DNA of 38,651 bases from Spirochaetales bacterium (lineage in GTDB: Bacteria; Spirochaetota; Spirochaetia; DSM-2461), in assembly GCA_016936555.1 (NCBI GenBank), contig JAFGXR010000125.1, positions 1-38,651 of the forward strand. The letters run 5' to 3'. The notes under the pieces were generated by a model. It worked only from the letters and a program-made list of their open reading frames with translations. It made no database searches and had not been told where the DNA came from. Made by a program: the position numbers and the translations under genes. Positions 24,523 through 33,256 of the stretch are shown here, piece after piece; the stretch's first letter is position 1; each line of letters starts with the position of its first letter.

Positions 24523-25967
24523 GAAAGATTCTCCTTTTTAAATTGATTATACAGATTTTTTCCGATCTGCCAGTTATTGCCGGCGCCCATGGTGATAAAG
24601 AGATCCCCCTTCTTCAGGGCGGACCGGCAGAACAGTTCGGTTTCTTTAAAGTTATCAAAATATCTTACGTTCCGGTGGCAGGCAGCCGTCTTGTCATAGA
24701 GATGGCGGCCCGTGACCGATCCGTCGGCCTGTTCTCTGGCTGAAGCGTAGATATCCTCGAGCAGCACAAGATCAGCCGCCTGGAAAGAAGCGGCGAACTC
24801 ATCGAGAAGGGCTGCTGTCCGGCTGTAGGTATGGGACATGAAATCCACGACGATCCTTCTGCCTGGATAAAACTTCTTCAACCCCTCCAGGGTCGTGCTG
24901 ATGGCTGTAGGATGGTGGGCATAATCATCCATAAAGAGGATACCCCCCGCTTCCCCTATGATTTCACTCCGTCTCCGGCTTCCGGCGAAAGAAAGGAGGC
25001 CTTCAGATATTTTATCCGCCAGAGAGGGCTCTCCCCCCCGGCCTTCTCGTTCCAGAGCCCTTACAACCAGAGCCACAGCCGCCGCGGCGTCCAGCACGAG
25101 GTGGTGACCGGGAATACGCAGCGCAAAATCGCGGTCAAAGCGATCCAGAGAGAAAGAGGAAAGCCCCTGTTCCTCCCGGACTTTTGAAACGCGGTACGGT
25201 CCTGCAGCGCTGAGACCGTAGGGAATAAAATTAATATCGGGCCGTTTTTTCTTCATGTGCGCGGCGGCTTCGGATGCCCCTTTATCATCGGTGCAATAAA
25301 TGAGATCGCCATTTGCCGGCAGCCTGTCAATATAGGAGTAAAAAGCATCAAAAATATCATCGAGGTTCCGGAAATAATCGAGATGGTCCGGTTCAATGCT
25401 TGTGAGTATGATGGACCGGGGATGGAAGTCCAGAAAATGTCTCTTGTATTCGCAGGTCTCGGCGATGAAATAGCGGTCCCCGAAATGGGCTGTCGAAAAG
25501 CCTCCGAAGGAGGGAACGGAGCTGCCCACAAGAACCGATGCCTCGAGCCCCGCGGCGCCGGCGACCGTCCCGGCGAGGGCCGTCGTGGTCGTCTTCCCGT
25601 GTATTCCCGAGACGCCGAAGGATTCTGTCAGCGAGGAAATGTATCCGAGCGCTTCTGTGTAAACCATGACCGGCAGATTCCGCCTATCCGCTTCAATCAA
25701 CTCCGGATTATCGGAACCGTAAGCCGCCGAATGTATAACCAGCTGAACCGATTGATCTATATTTTCCGGCCTGAATGATTCTTCATAAGGTATTCCAAGG
25801 CGCTGAAGGACTTCGTCGGTATAGAATTTTTCATCGATATCAGAACCGGTGACAACAGCGCCGCGCCTCTGCAGCAGTTCGGCGAAGGCAGCCATGCCGG
25901 TTCCCTTGATACCCACCAGATGCACTCTGAAGCCATTCAGTGAGGCGGGCAGCGTTTTCTTATCCAT
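24519..25967 (-). CDS. murC: UDP-N-acetylmuramate--L-alanine ligase
   Basis: MurC adds L-Ala to UDP-MurNAc in peptidoglycan precursor synthesis in the cytoplasm. The 482-residue chain has the N-terminal nucleotide-sugar loop HLVGIKGTGMAAFAELL, the ATP loop SGIHGKTTTT (120-129), the EPDHLDYF motif, MDDYAHHPTAI in the C-terminal domain and a final ITMGAGNNWQIG. The first Gly of the usual GIGG is Lys here. No Shine-Dalgarno precedes the ATG. A TTGCCA-17-TATAGT promoter ends 6 bases from it, suggesting a leaderless mRNA. It is divergent from yihY and is the first gene of murC-yicC-cmk. Confidence 0.97.
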   Translation of the reverse strand: MDKKTLPASLNGFRVHLVGIKGTGMAAFAELLQRRGAVVTGSDIDEKFYTDEVLQRLGIPYEESFRPENIDQSVQLVIHSAAYGSDNPELIEADRRNLPVMVYTEALGYISSLTESFGVSGIHGKTTTTALAGTVAGAAGLEASVLVGSSVPSFGGFSTAHFGDRYFIAETCEYKRHFLDFHPRSIILTSIEPDHLDYFRNLDDIFDAFYSYIDRLPANGDLIYCTDDKGASEAAAHMKKKRPDINFIPYGLSAAGPYRVSKVREEQGLSSFSLDRFDRDFALRIPGHHLVLDAAAAVALVVRALEREGRGGEPSLADKISEGLLSFAGSRRRSEIIGEAGGILFMDDYAHHPTAISTTLEGLKKFYPGRRIVVDFMSHTYSRTAALLDEFAASFQAADLVLLEDIYASAREQADGSVTGRHLYDKTAACHRNVRYFDNFKETELFCRSALKKGDLFITMGAGNNWQIGKNLYNQFKKENLS

Positions 25968-25973
25968 AAAAGA

Positions 25974-26002
25974 ACTATACAGCTGATTCCCCGTTATGGC
26001 AA
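25974..26002 (-). promoter_or_regulatory. murC promoter, probably giving a leaderless mRNA
   Basis: TTGCCA (25997-26002), 17 bases, then TATAGT (25974-25979) on the minus strand. Six bases separate the -10 box from the ATG at 25967, which puts the expected transcription start at or next to the A of the start codon. Confidence 0.65.
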
Positions 26003-26021
26003 TTGGAGGTATACTGGTTCC

Positions 26022-27284
26022 ATGAGCAGCCGATCCATATACCGGACAATTATCAGCGAGGAGAAAATTTACCCGTCGCGATTCAAATCACTTTTATACT
26101 CGCTGGTGCGGATTTTATTGCGCATATCCGACAATTTTTTCCACGACAGCTGCCTTATCCGCGCCTCAGGACTGGCTTTCAACAGCCTGCTGGCTCTGGT
26201 TCCTCTCTCGGCGGTCCTCTTCGCTTTCGGAGGTTTCAACAGCGTCGGCGGGGAACTGTACGATTTTCTGGTGGAAGTTCTCCTCCCCTCGAGCCTCAAT
26301 CAGATTCTCGACGAACTGAGCGGCTTTACGGAAAACTCGACGAAACTGGGAACCTACGGGCTGGTTTTCTTTCTCATAACCATCCTTTTCCTCATGAACA
26401 ATATCGAAAACAATCTCAATGCCATCTGGCATTGCAAACGGAAGAGAAGCTTTTTTCAGCAATTTACCATCTACACGACCGTCATCGTTTTCACATCACT
26501 GCTGATCGGTGGAAATTTTTCTCTGTCGGGAGATCTTCTGGCTATCCTGCCCGATTACAGCGATGCCCTGAAAGAGCCCTTTATCGTCACAACACTCTAC
26601 AGGCTGTCCTCTATTCTCTTTATCACGACGACTTTTCTCCTCCTGATACTGCTCATTCCCTCTACAAAGGTCTCCTTTCTGAGCGCTCTGACCGGGGGCC
26701 TGACCGGGGCTCTCATCTGGGAGCTGGCCAAATGGGGATTTAAAACATGGGCCGGTTATTCGGTCCGCAATTCGGTCATTTACGGCTCTCTTTTCCTCAT
26801 TCCCCTTCTCCTTATCTGGCTATACGTCGTCTGGCTTATCATTATGATCGCCATGGAAACGGCCTACGTCCATCAGCACAGAAAAGAAAAACACATCCGC
26901 TACCGGAAAGAGATGAAAACCAGTGAGGTCTTCAACCTGAAACTCGATCTTTATCTGGCCGTAGCCCGGGCTTACCTCAACGGCGAGGGGGGGATCGATG
27001 ATGAAAGGCTATCGTCATCCCTCGGGCTTGGCGAAGAGGAGATCCGGAGCGGAGCGGCAGTCCTTCTCAACGAAGAACTGATTCTGAGAACTGAGGAGGG
27101 CCTGTATGTGCCTTCTCTACCCCCGGATAGGATGGAGGTATCCCGCCTCTACAGCCGGCTTTCCGGAATTGATGAAAACGACAGTGAAAGCCTGACTGCC
27201 TACAGGGTCGGCGGAGAAAAAGAGCTGGCAAACCGGAAGGTTTCCGATCTCATTGATGAAAAGAGGAGCGACACCTCTGTCTGA
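26022..27284 (+). CDS. YihY/BrkB family inner-membrane protein
   Basis: A 420-residue integral membrane protein of the YihY/BrkB family (once called RNase BN; that activity belongs to another gene). The family core is clear: IRASGLAFNSLLALVPLSAV, then LFLMNNIENNLNAIW, TGGLTGALIWELAKWGF and IYGSLFLIPLLLIWLYVVW. About six membrane helices lie between residues 45 and 280. A soluble C-terminal domain of about 130 residues looks like a winged helix (LYLAVARAYLNGEGGIDDERL). Transport or virulence functions proposed for the family are not settled. GGAGG lies 12 bases upstream, further than usual, and TATACT ends 6 bases before the ATG. The next gene overlaps its end by 29 bases. Confidence 0.9.
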   Translation: MSSRSIYRTIISEEKIYPSRFKSLLYSLVRILLRISDNFFHDSCLIRASGLAFNSLLALVPLSAVLFAFGGFNSVGGELYDFLVEVLLPSSLNQILDELSGFTENSTKLGTYGLVFFLITILFLMNNIENNLNAIWHCKRKRSFFQQFTIYTTVIVFTSLLIGGNFSLSGDLLAILPDYSDALKEPFIVTTLYRLSSILFITTTFLLLILLIPSTKVSFLSALTGGLTGALIWELAKWGFKTWAGYSVRNSVIYGSLFLIPLLLIWLYVVWLIIMIAMETAYVHQHRKEKHIRYRKEMKTSEVFNLKLDLYLAVARAYLNGEGGIDDERLSSSLGLGEEEIRSGAAVLLNEELILRTEEGLYVPSLPPDRMEVSRLYSRLSGIDENDSESLTAYRVGGEKELANRKVSDLIDEKRSDTSV

Positions 27285-28782
27285 ACTGGAACCGATAGGA
27301 GCTGTTTTCACCCCGTTGCTCCAGGCGCAAAAGACAATCATAGACAGGGGGCTATACGCAAACTGGATCTCCGGAGCTTCCATTCTCGATCCGACAGCGG
27401 GTAGCGGCCACTTTATCGAAGCATTTATCAAAACAGCCCGGGAAAGAGGGGACCGGCTGTCCGGCAAGAGACTGGCCCGTCTCTGCGCGGTCGAAATGCA
27501 GCCGCGCTTTATCGATGACTTTCATCTGAGAATCGAAAAGGAATACTCGATCAGCTTCCCCCGCGACAGGTTTATGGAAGGAGATTATCTCTTTACGCAT
27601 CTGACGGAAGAATTTGATTTTCTCCTGGGAAATCCGCCCTGGCTGAATTTCTGCGACCTCGAGGAAACCTATAAAGAAAAGCTGAAACCCCGCTTCATTC
27701 AATCGGGTCTGACCGGAAATAAAAAGGATCTTCTTCTGGGGAGCTCCCGTATAGACCTGGCCGCCCTGATTGTCACCGAAGCCATAAAAAAAAATCTGAA
27801 GAACAGAGGAAAAGCCTTTTTTTATCTCCCTCTATCCCTCTTTCTCGGAGAAGGAGCCCATAAGCCCTTCAGGATTTTGCTGGACAACGGATTGTTTTCA
27901 TTGGATACGATCGATGATTTCCGAGATCTGCCCCTTTTTCCCGGCGTTTCGACCCGATACGGATTCGCAGCATTCACAAAAGGTCTCAGGACTGACTACC
28001 CTGTTCCCTACCGGATCTTTACACCGGAAGGAACCTGTGTAAACTGGCAAGCCTCACCGCTCGACGGCACGGGATCCCCCCTGCTGGCAGGCCCCCGGAA
28101 TAAAAAGACCGAGATCCCCCGCATCACCATATCCCCCCTGTCAAAACCGCGACAGGGGCTCAATACCTGCGGAGCGAACAGTATCTTTATTTTCGACAGA
28201 ATTACCGGATATGAGGGAAATATCCTGACATTGAGAAACAAGGAGGGCGAGGCATCACTTCCCTCTTCTCTGATCTACCCGCTGATCGGATCAGGTCAGT
28301 TCTCAGTCAACGGGGAACACAGGTATGTTTTCCTGCCCTATAACAGAAACGGAAAAGTCCTCACTCCCGATGAACTTTCCCAATACCCGGATGCGGAGAA
28401 TTATCTGAAAGGACATCAGAAACGGCTGGAACAGCGCAAGGGGGTGCTGATCGGAAGCGCCATAAAAAAAGGTCTCTGGTGGTCTCTTCTGGGGGTCGGT
28501 CCCTACTCCTTCGCCCCCTGGAAGGTTGTCTGGGAAGCCTATGGGAAAAAAGAATTCCGGCCGCAGCTGTTCTCCGCCGAAGAAGGGCAGCCCTGGCAGC
28601 CCAATCAGGCCCTACAGGCCTTTTTATCCTTTCAGGACGAAGATGAAGCGAGGCGGGTCATGACAGAACTCGAAAACCCTCTCATAGAGGAAATATTGAA
28701 GATGCAGGGTATGGAAGGAACCTGCAACTGGGCCCAACCGGGCAAAATGATGAGGTTTTTTTCTCTCAGAGACGGAAACTGA
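27256..28782 (+). CDS. Class I N6-adenine DNA methyltransferase (Eco57I-like), orphan
   Basis: A 508-residue SAM-dependent methyltransferase. The SAM loop is DPTAGSGHF (45-53) and the catalytic motif is NPPW (126-129, in LLGNPPWLNF). A second acidic motif lies at CAVEMQP (78-84) and a target-recognition-like C-terminal half follows (from about residue 230). This matches N6-adenine enzymes of the Eco57I or BREX PglX group in outline. No restriction endonuclease, specificity subunit or defence partner is nearby, so it is an orphan. It starts inside the end of yihY (ATG at 27256; a TTG one codon earlier is possible). Its stop overlaps the converging TPR/barrel gene by 17 bases. The recognition site cannot be read from the sequence. 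Confidence 0.85.
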   Translation: MKRGATPLSELEPIGAVFTPLLQAQKTIIDRGLYANWISGASILDPTAGSGHFIEAFIKTARERGDRLSGKRLARLCAVEMQPRFIDDFHLRIEKEYSISFPRDRFMEGDYLFTHLTEEFDFLLGNPPWLNFCDLEETYKEKLKPRFIQSGLTGNKKDLLLGSSRIDLAALIVTEAIKKNLKNRGKAFFYLPLSLFLGEGAHKPFRILLDNGLFSLDTIDDFRDLPLFPGVSTRYGFAAFTKGLRTDYPVPYRIFTPEGTCVNWQASPLDGTGSPLLAGPRNKKTEIPRITISPLSKPRQGLNTCGANSIFIFDRITGYEGNILTLRNKEGEASLPSSLIYPLIGSGQFSVNGEHRYVFLPYNRNGKVLTPDELSQYPDAENYLKGHQKRLEQRKGVLIGSAIKKGLWWSLLGVGPYSFAPWKVVWEAYGKKEFRPQLFSAEEGQPWQPNQALQAFLSFQDEDEARRVMTELENPLIEEILKMQGMEGTCNWAQPGKMMRFFSLRDGN

Positions 28783-29821
28783 AATTGATTCCGTTCATCC
28801 AGATATATTTCGATTCATCGGGAGTAATAACCGAGTACGCTCCGAAATGAAGACCCGCGCTGAAGTGGTCAAGCTGGAGTTTTGCCTCGATCCTGAAATC
28901 GAAAAGGTTGAGCGTGTTCATTTCCGGAAAAAAAAGCAGATTCATATCGATTCCAAGAATAAACCGCTTCAGAGACTCTCTGCTGCGGAACAGATAGAGG
29001 AGCGGCCCCTCGAGATTCACCCCCATATTAAATCCGTTAAGCCACCCTTTCCCGAGAGTGTAGAAATCATAAGCCCCGGCGAAATACCCTCTGTATCCGG
29101 CACCGATTTTTAAAACCGTTTTGCTGTCCACCTCTTCCTTGAAAAAAGTCCGGAAAGTAAAAAGGACATCGACAATATGAAGCATGGTATCCCCGAAGTC
29201 GCTCTGGTCTGAATTAAAAAGCAAGAGAGAATATCCTCCGGAAACACCTATGATGCGGTTCCAGCTTTTAAAATAATAGTTGATGTCAGAAAAAAAGCTT
29301 CCGGAATAGGAACCCGATGAGGGGAGAACTTCGCCACTCTCTCCGATATCCCAGGGGTATATAAAACCCGGAAATAAACCGAATTCGAACCGGCTCCTGG
29401 TTTCCTCGGGCTGAATCAGGTCCTCTTCATCGTGAATGGAAAAATCCGGTTTCTCCAACTCATCATCTTCCGGAGGGACATCTTCCCCTGCTTCAGGTGT
29501 ATTTATGCTGAAATCAGGACGCTCCGCTGTAAAAGGCTCTTGAGCCTGATCGCCATTCCTGCCGATTTCCTTTTCCATTCTGTAGAGTTCTCTGAGGGAT
29601 AGCAGCAAATCGGAAGCCCTTTCGTTATCGGGCGCTAATGACAGAACTGTTTCAAGCAGACTAATGGCCTTTTCATAATTTCCCTGACCGAAATAATCCA
29701 GAGCCAGGTTTATCTGCGCTTCAAGCTCCTCATCGGAAACTGCTGAACCATTCTGAGCTGATAGACAGAGGTGAGACGAAATCAGGAAAACCAGAAAGAG
29801 AGCAGCCAGTTTATTTATCAT
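28766..29821 (-). CDS. Secreted TPR protein with outer-membrane barrel-like domain
   Basis: A 351-residue envelope protein of unknown function. From the ATG at 29821 there is a signal peptide (about 1-23, ending LCLSAQ). One or two TPR units (ALDYFGQGNYEKAISLLETV, residues about 40-75) come next, then an acidic Pro-rich linker with a repeated phrase (PDFSINTPEAG and PDFSIHDEED). A strand-rich domain with aromatic girdles follows to the C-terminal FSFRL, as expected of an outer-membrane barrel. The ATG overlaps the aat stop (ATGA) and is preceded by CCTCC rather than a ribosome site, so translation probably depends on aat. Confidence 0.75.
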   Translation of the reverse strand: MINKLAALFLVFLISSHLCLSAQNGSAVSDEELEAQINLALDYFGQGNYEKAISLLETVLSLAPDNERASDLLLSLRELYRMEKEIGRNGDQAQEPFTAERPDFSINTPEAGEDVPPEDDELEKPDFSIHDEEDLIQPEETRSRFEFGLFPGFIYPWDIGESGEVLPSSGSYSGSFFSDINYYFKSWNRIIGVSGGYSLLLFNSDQSDFGDTMLHIVDVLFTFRTFFKEEVDSKTVLKIGAGYRGYFAGAYDFYTLGKGWLNGFNMGVNLEGPLLYLFRSRESLKRFILGIDMNLLFFPEMNTLNLFDFRIEAKLQLDHFSAGLHFGAYSVITPDESKYIWMNGINFSFRL

Positions 29822-30552
29822 TGAAGGAGGTCCCTGAGCCCGCGGCACCGGGGGAAATCAGGAAACAGACGGTTCCACATACCTCTATAATCGGGATAAG
29901 TCAGCTCTTTCTTCAGGATGGAATAAAAAGCATTCCGGCTGATATATTCCGCCCCGAGGCTCTCCATATGATCGGTATGCTCCTGGCTGTCGATCAACAA
30001 GAACCCCTGCTCCCTGAGGAAAAGGGTCAGAAAAATCAAGGCCGTCTTCGATCCGTTGGAGACCCGGGTAAACATGGACTCGCCGAAGAAGACGCGCCCC
30101 ATGGAAACACCGTAGAGCCCGGCAACAAGATTCCCCTTATCCAGAACCTCGACGGAATGGGCCCACCCCAATTTATGGATTCGGCAATAAGCCTGAACCA
30201 TCTCTTCGGTGATCCAGGTTCCTCTCTGTCCTCTCCGGACCGTTTCCCGGCAGGAGCGGATGACCTCTTCGAAATTCCTGTCCACTACGACCTGGTATTT
30301 CTCTTTGCGGATTTCCTTTTTCATGGACCGGGAAATCTTCAGCCTGTCGGTAAAAAGCACGAAACGCGGATCGGGGCTCCACCACAGAATATCCTGTCCC
30401 TCGCTGAACCAGGGAAATATCCCCTGGCGGTACGCCGAAAGCAGTACACCGGGGCTGAGGTTCCCCCCGAAAGCGACGACGCCCTCTCCGGTAGCCTCTT
30501 CCACCGAAGGGAAAACAATGTGCTCATCTTCTTCGAGCCAGGGAAAACTCAA
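29818..30552 (-). CDS. aat: Leucyl/phenylalanyl-tRNA--protein transferase
   Basis: Aat adds Leu or Phe from aminoacyl-tRNA to proteins with N-terminal Lys or Arg, creating N-degrons for ClpS-ClpAP. The 244 residues show the family signature GIFPWFSEGQDILWWSPDPR, then GWAHSVEVLD, LVAGLYGVSMGRVFFGESMF and LIDSQEHTDHMESLGA. The start is a TTG that overlaps the clpA stop (TTGA), with GGAAG about 9 bases upstream. Directly downstream of clpS and clpA, it completes an N-degron module in one transcript. Confidence 0.96.
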   Translation of the reverse strand: MSFPWLEEDEHIVFPSVEEATGEGVVAFGGNLSPGVLLSAYRQGIFPWFSEGQDILWWSPDPRFVLFTDRLKISRSMKKEIRKEKYQVVVDRNFEEVIRSCRETVRRGQRGTWITEEMVQAYCRIHKLGWAHSVEVLDKGNLVAGLYGVSMGRVFFGESMFTRVSNGSKTALIFLTLFLREQGFLLIDSQEHTDHMESLGAEYISRNAFYSILKKELTYPDYRGMWNRLFPDFPRCRGLRDLLQ

Positions 30553-32840
30553 GTGAGCTTCCGCCTGGAGATAAGAATTTTCACATCGTTATCGACGATT
30601 TCCGCCACGGCGTTGCCGCCTTCGGAAAGATCGCCGAAGAGAACCTGATCCACGAATATGGTCTTGATTTTATCCTCCACGAGGCGGGCGATATTTCTGG
30701 CTCCGAATTCGGGGGAGTACCCCTCTCTCGCCAGCCAGCTGACACACTCGTCACTCACATTGAGAGTCACGTTTTTCGCCGTCAGCATATGCCGGAAATG
30801 ACTGATTTCCTTTATGACGATCTTCTCAACGATCTTCTGATCGAGCCGGTCGAACAGGACGACTTTATCGAGCCGGTTGCGGAATTCCGGCGTAAATGTT
30901 CTCTCGATGGCTTTCTCCATGGATCCGACCTGAACCATATTGTCGCCGAACCCGATTATGGCTTTTCCCAGTTCTCCCGCTCCTGCATTGGAAGTCATGA
31001 TTATGATGACATTGCGGAAGTCGGCTTTGCGGCCCATATTATCGGTAACGGTCGCATAGTCCATCATCTGAAGAAGTATATTGAATACGTCCCGGTGTGC
31101 CTTTTCGATCTCATCGAGGAGCAGCACGGCATGAGGCGTTTTTCTTATGGCATCGGTGAGAAGACCGCCCTCTTCAAACCCCACATACCCGGGAGGCGAG
31201 CCGATCAGACGGGAGACCGTATGCTTCTCCTGATACTCACTCATATCGAAGCGGTGAAGTGTTATACCCATTTCATCGGCCAGCGTTCTGGCCAATTCGG
31301 TTTTTCCGACTCCCGTGGGTCCGACAAAAAGAAATGAAGCGATGGGTTTGTCGGGATTGCGGAAGCCCGCGCGGGACCTCTTGACCGCTTCTACAACGGC
31401 GCTGACAGCTCTGTTCTGCCCGAAAATCTGTTTCCGGAGAATCGTCTCCAGGCTTTTTAGTTTTTCCGTTTCGCTCACGGAAACGCTTTTCTCGGGAATA
31501 CCGGCGATTTTGGAAACAACCAGTTCGATATCCTTTTCCGAGACTTCGGGGATCAGAGTATCGCCGTTCTTTTCGCAGAACAGCCTCTTCCAGGCTCCGG
31601 CTTCGTCAATGACATCTATGGCCTTATCGGGAAGTTTGCGCTCATTGATATACTGAGCGGACAGGTCTACGGCGGACTGCAGGGCCTCGTCGCTGTACAT
31701 AACGCCGTGATGCTGCTCGTATACGCTTCTGAGTCCTTTGAGAATCTGCAGCGTCTCATCGACCGTAGGCTCATTTATATCTATTTTCTGAAAACGGCGG
31801 ACCAGGGCGTGATCCTTTTCAAAATGTTTCTTGTATTCATCAAATGTTGTGGAACCTATACATTTTAACGTCCCCCGGACCAGAGCGGGCTTAAGAAGAT
31901 TGGAGGCATCCATCGCCCCGCCGGAGACGGCCCCGGCGCCGATGATGGTGTGGATCTCATCGATAAAGAGAATAGCCTTCTCCCTATCCTCCAGTTCTCC
32001 GAGAACCAGTTTCATCCGCTCTTCGAAATCACCCCGGAATTTGGTTCCGGCCAGGAGAGATCCCATATCCAGAGAAAAAATGGAATAGCCCTTCAAAGGA
32101 CCGGGAACTTCACCCGCAACGATTCTCTGGGCCAGACCTTCTGTTACAGCGGTTTTCCCGACACCGGGATCCCCGACATGAACCGGATTATTTTTCAGGC
32201 GCCTGGAAAGGACCTGAATCGTCCGCTCGATCTCTTCCTCCCGGCCGATCAGAGGCTCGAGTTTCCCCTCTTCGGCCAGAGCGGTCAGATTGGTGGTATA
32301 TTTATCCAGGTTGGACTGTTTTTTCTTCGCGGAGCCTTTGCCGCCCCCGACGGATTTCATCTGGTCGCGGACAAATTCGTATTCCTCTTCATCATCCTCA
32401 TCGGGCTCTTCCTCCTCCTCATCGATACGATGAGAGAGGAAATCGAGAAGTGTCAGTTTTTTCAATCCGGCTTTTTTCAGAAAGTAGGAGCCGTAACTCT
32501 CTTCCTGTTCGAGTATGGAGACGAGAAGGTCTCCGATCTCTATCGTATCCTTTCCCGCCGCTTCCATATGGATCATGGTCCTTTCGATGACAGACTGCAG
32601 ACCTACAGTCTGGAAGGGATCGATATCCTTGACCTGGGGGATGTGTTTTTCGAAATAGATCTCCAGTTCCTCGATCAGCTCATCAGTGTCGATGCCGCAC
32701 TGCTCCAGAATGATTTTTGATTTATCGAAATTCAGAGCCGTATAGAGGACGTGCTCCGCCGTAAAATACTCATGACTGCGGTTTTTAGCTTCATACCAGG
32801 CCGAGTTTATGACGGTCTGGACTTCTTCGCTTATATTCAA
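30549..32840 (-). CDS. clpA: ATP-dependent Clp protease ATPase subunit ClpA
   Basis: ClpA is a double AAA+ unfoldase that feeds ClpP. The 763 residues comprise an N-domain (1-140), an unusually acidic linker EEEEEPDEDDEEEYEF (141-156), D1 with GDPGVGKT (223-230) and DEIH, and D2 with GPTGVGKT (507-514) and DEIEKAH. The ClpP-docking IGF loop is at 629-631. There is no ClpB-type middle coiled coil, so it is ClpA rather than ClpB or ClpC. It begins directly after clpS (stop and start adjacent) and is followed by aat. No clpP is in the window. Confidence 0.97.
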   Translation of the reverse strand: MNISEEVQTVINSAWYEAKNRSHEYFTAEHVLYTALNFDKSKIILEQCGIDTDELIEELEIYFEKHIPQVKDIDPFQTVGLQSVIERTMIHMEAAGKDTIEIGDLLVSILEQEESYGSYFLKKAGLKKLTLLDFLSHRIDEEEEEPDEDDEEEYEFVRDQMKSVGGGKGSAKKKQSNLDKYTTNLTALAEEGKLEPLIGREEEIERTIQVLSRRLKNNPVHVGDPGVGKTAVTEGLAQRIVAGEVPGPLKGYSIFSLDMGSLLAGTKFRGDFEERMKLVLGELEDREKAILFIDEIHTIIGAGAVSGGAMDASNLLKPALVRGTLKCIGSTTFDEYKKHFEKDHALVRRFQKIDINEPTVDETLQILKGLRSVYEQHHGVMYSDEALQSAVDLSAQYINERKLPDKAIDVIDEAGAWKRLFCEKNGDTLIPEVSEKDIELVVSKIAGIPEKSVSVSETEKLKSLETILRKQIFGQNRAVSAVVEAVKRSRAGFRNPDKPIASFLFVGPTGVGKTELARTLADEMGITLHRFDMSEYQEKHTVSRLIGSPPGYVGFEEGGLLTDAIRKTPHAVLLLDEIEKAHRDVFNILLQMMDYATVTDNMGRKADFRNVIIIMTSNAGAGELGKAIIGFGDNMVQVGSMEKAIERTFTPEFRNRLDKVVLFDRLDQKIVEKIVIKEISHFRHMLTAKNVTLNVSDECVSWLAREGYSPEFGARNIARLVEDKIKTIFVDQVLFGDLSEGGNAVAEIVDNDVKILISRRKLT

Positions 32841-33146
32841 TTACACTCTCTCCATAATGCACTTGAGGGGATACTCTCTCTCCTGCGCAGCCGCATGGAC
32901 CTGGGCGATTTTAGTCGCCGCAATATCGTGAGTATAAAGACCGACAACGCCTTTACCCTTTTTATGCACATCCATCATAATTTTCGCCGCTTCTATCGGC
33001 GGTTTATGAAAAATAGAGACAAGGACCTCAACAACAAAATCAGTCGTGGTGTAGTCGTCGTTGAGAAGTATAACCCTGTACATGTCGGGTTCTTTTATCT
33101 CTTCTTTTATTTCCTCTTTCAGTTGACCGTCATACTGTTCAGACAT
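32841..33146 (-). CDS. clpS: N-degron adaptor ClpS
   Basis: ClpS binds N-terminal Leu, Phe, Trp or Tyr and delivers the protein to ClpA. The 101 residues have a flexible Glu/Lys-rich tail (1-20) and the core RVILLNDDYTTTDFVVEVL, with the N-end ligands Asn29, Asp30, Asp31 and His61 (MMDVHKKGKG) conserved. The residue that corresponds to the E. coli gatekeeper Met40 is Thr35. The last residues LKCIMERV are typical. The ATG lacks a good Shine-Dalgarno; TATAAA ends 8 bases upstream, so the mRNA may be nearly leaderless. It heads clpS-clpA-aat. Confidence 0.95.
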   Translation of the reverse strand: MSEQYDGQLKEEIKEEIKEPDMYRVILLNDDYTTTDFVVEVLVSIFHKPPIEAAKIMMDVHKKGKGVVGLYTHDIAATKIAQVHAAAQEREYPLKCIMERV

Positions 33147-33154
33147 ATCCCTAA

Positions 33155-33181
33155 TTTATACAATTTTTACACCATTATCAA
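33155..33181 (-). promoter_or_regulatory. Candidate clpS promoter
   Basis: Minus-strand TATAAA (33155-33160) with TTGATA (33176-33181) at a short 15-base spacing, or TTGTTG at 18 bases. The -10 ends 8 bases before the clpS ATG. The spacing problem lowers confidence. Confidence 0.4.
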
Positions 33182-33194
33182 CAAAAGTAAGGGT

Positions 33195-33223
33195 TTTACA
33201 AAAAATAGGAGGTAGAGTATATT
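33195..33223 (+). promoter_or_regulatory. Promoter of the secreted-protein gene at 33257
   Basis: Plus-strand TTTACA (33195-33200), 17 bases, then TATATT (33218-33223); the TTG start is 33 bases downstream of the -10. It is back to back with the clpS promoter. Confidence 0.7.
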
Positions 33224-33256
33224 TATTATTGAACCATCTGATTTCGGGAGGATATT

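Noticed and set aside
30549-32840. ClpB or ClpC instead of ClpA
   Set aside because: There is no middle coiled-coil domain, the ClpP-docking IGF loop is present, and clpS is adjacent.
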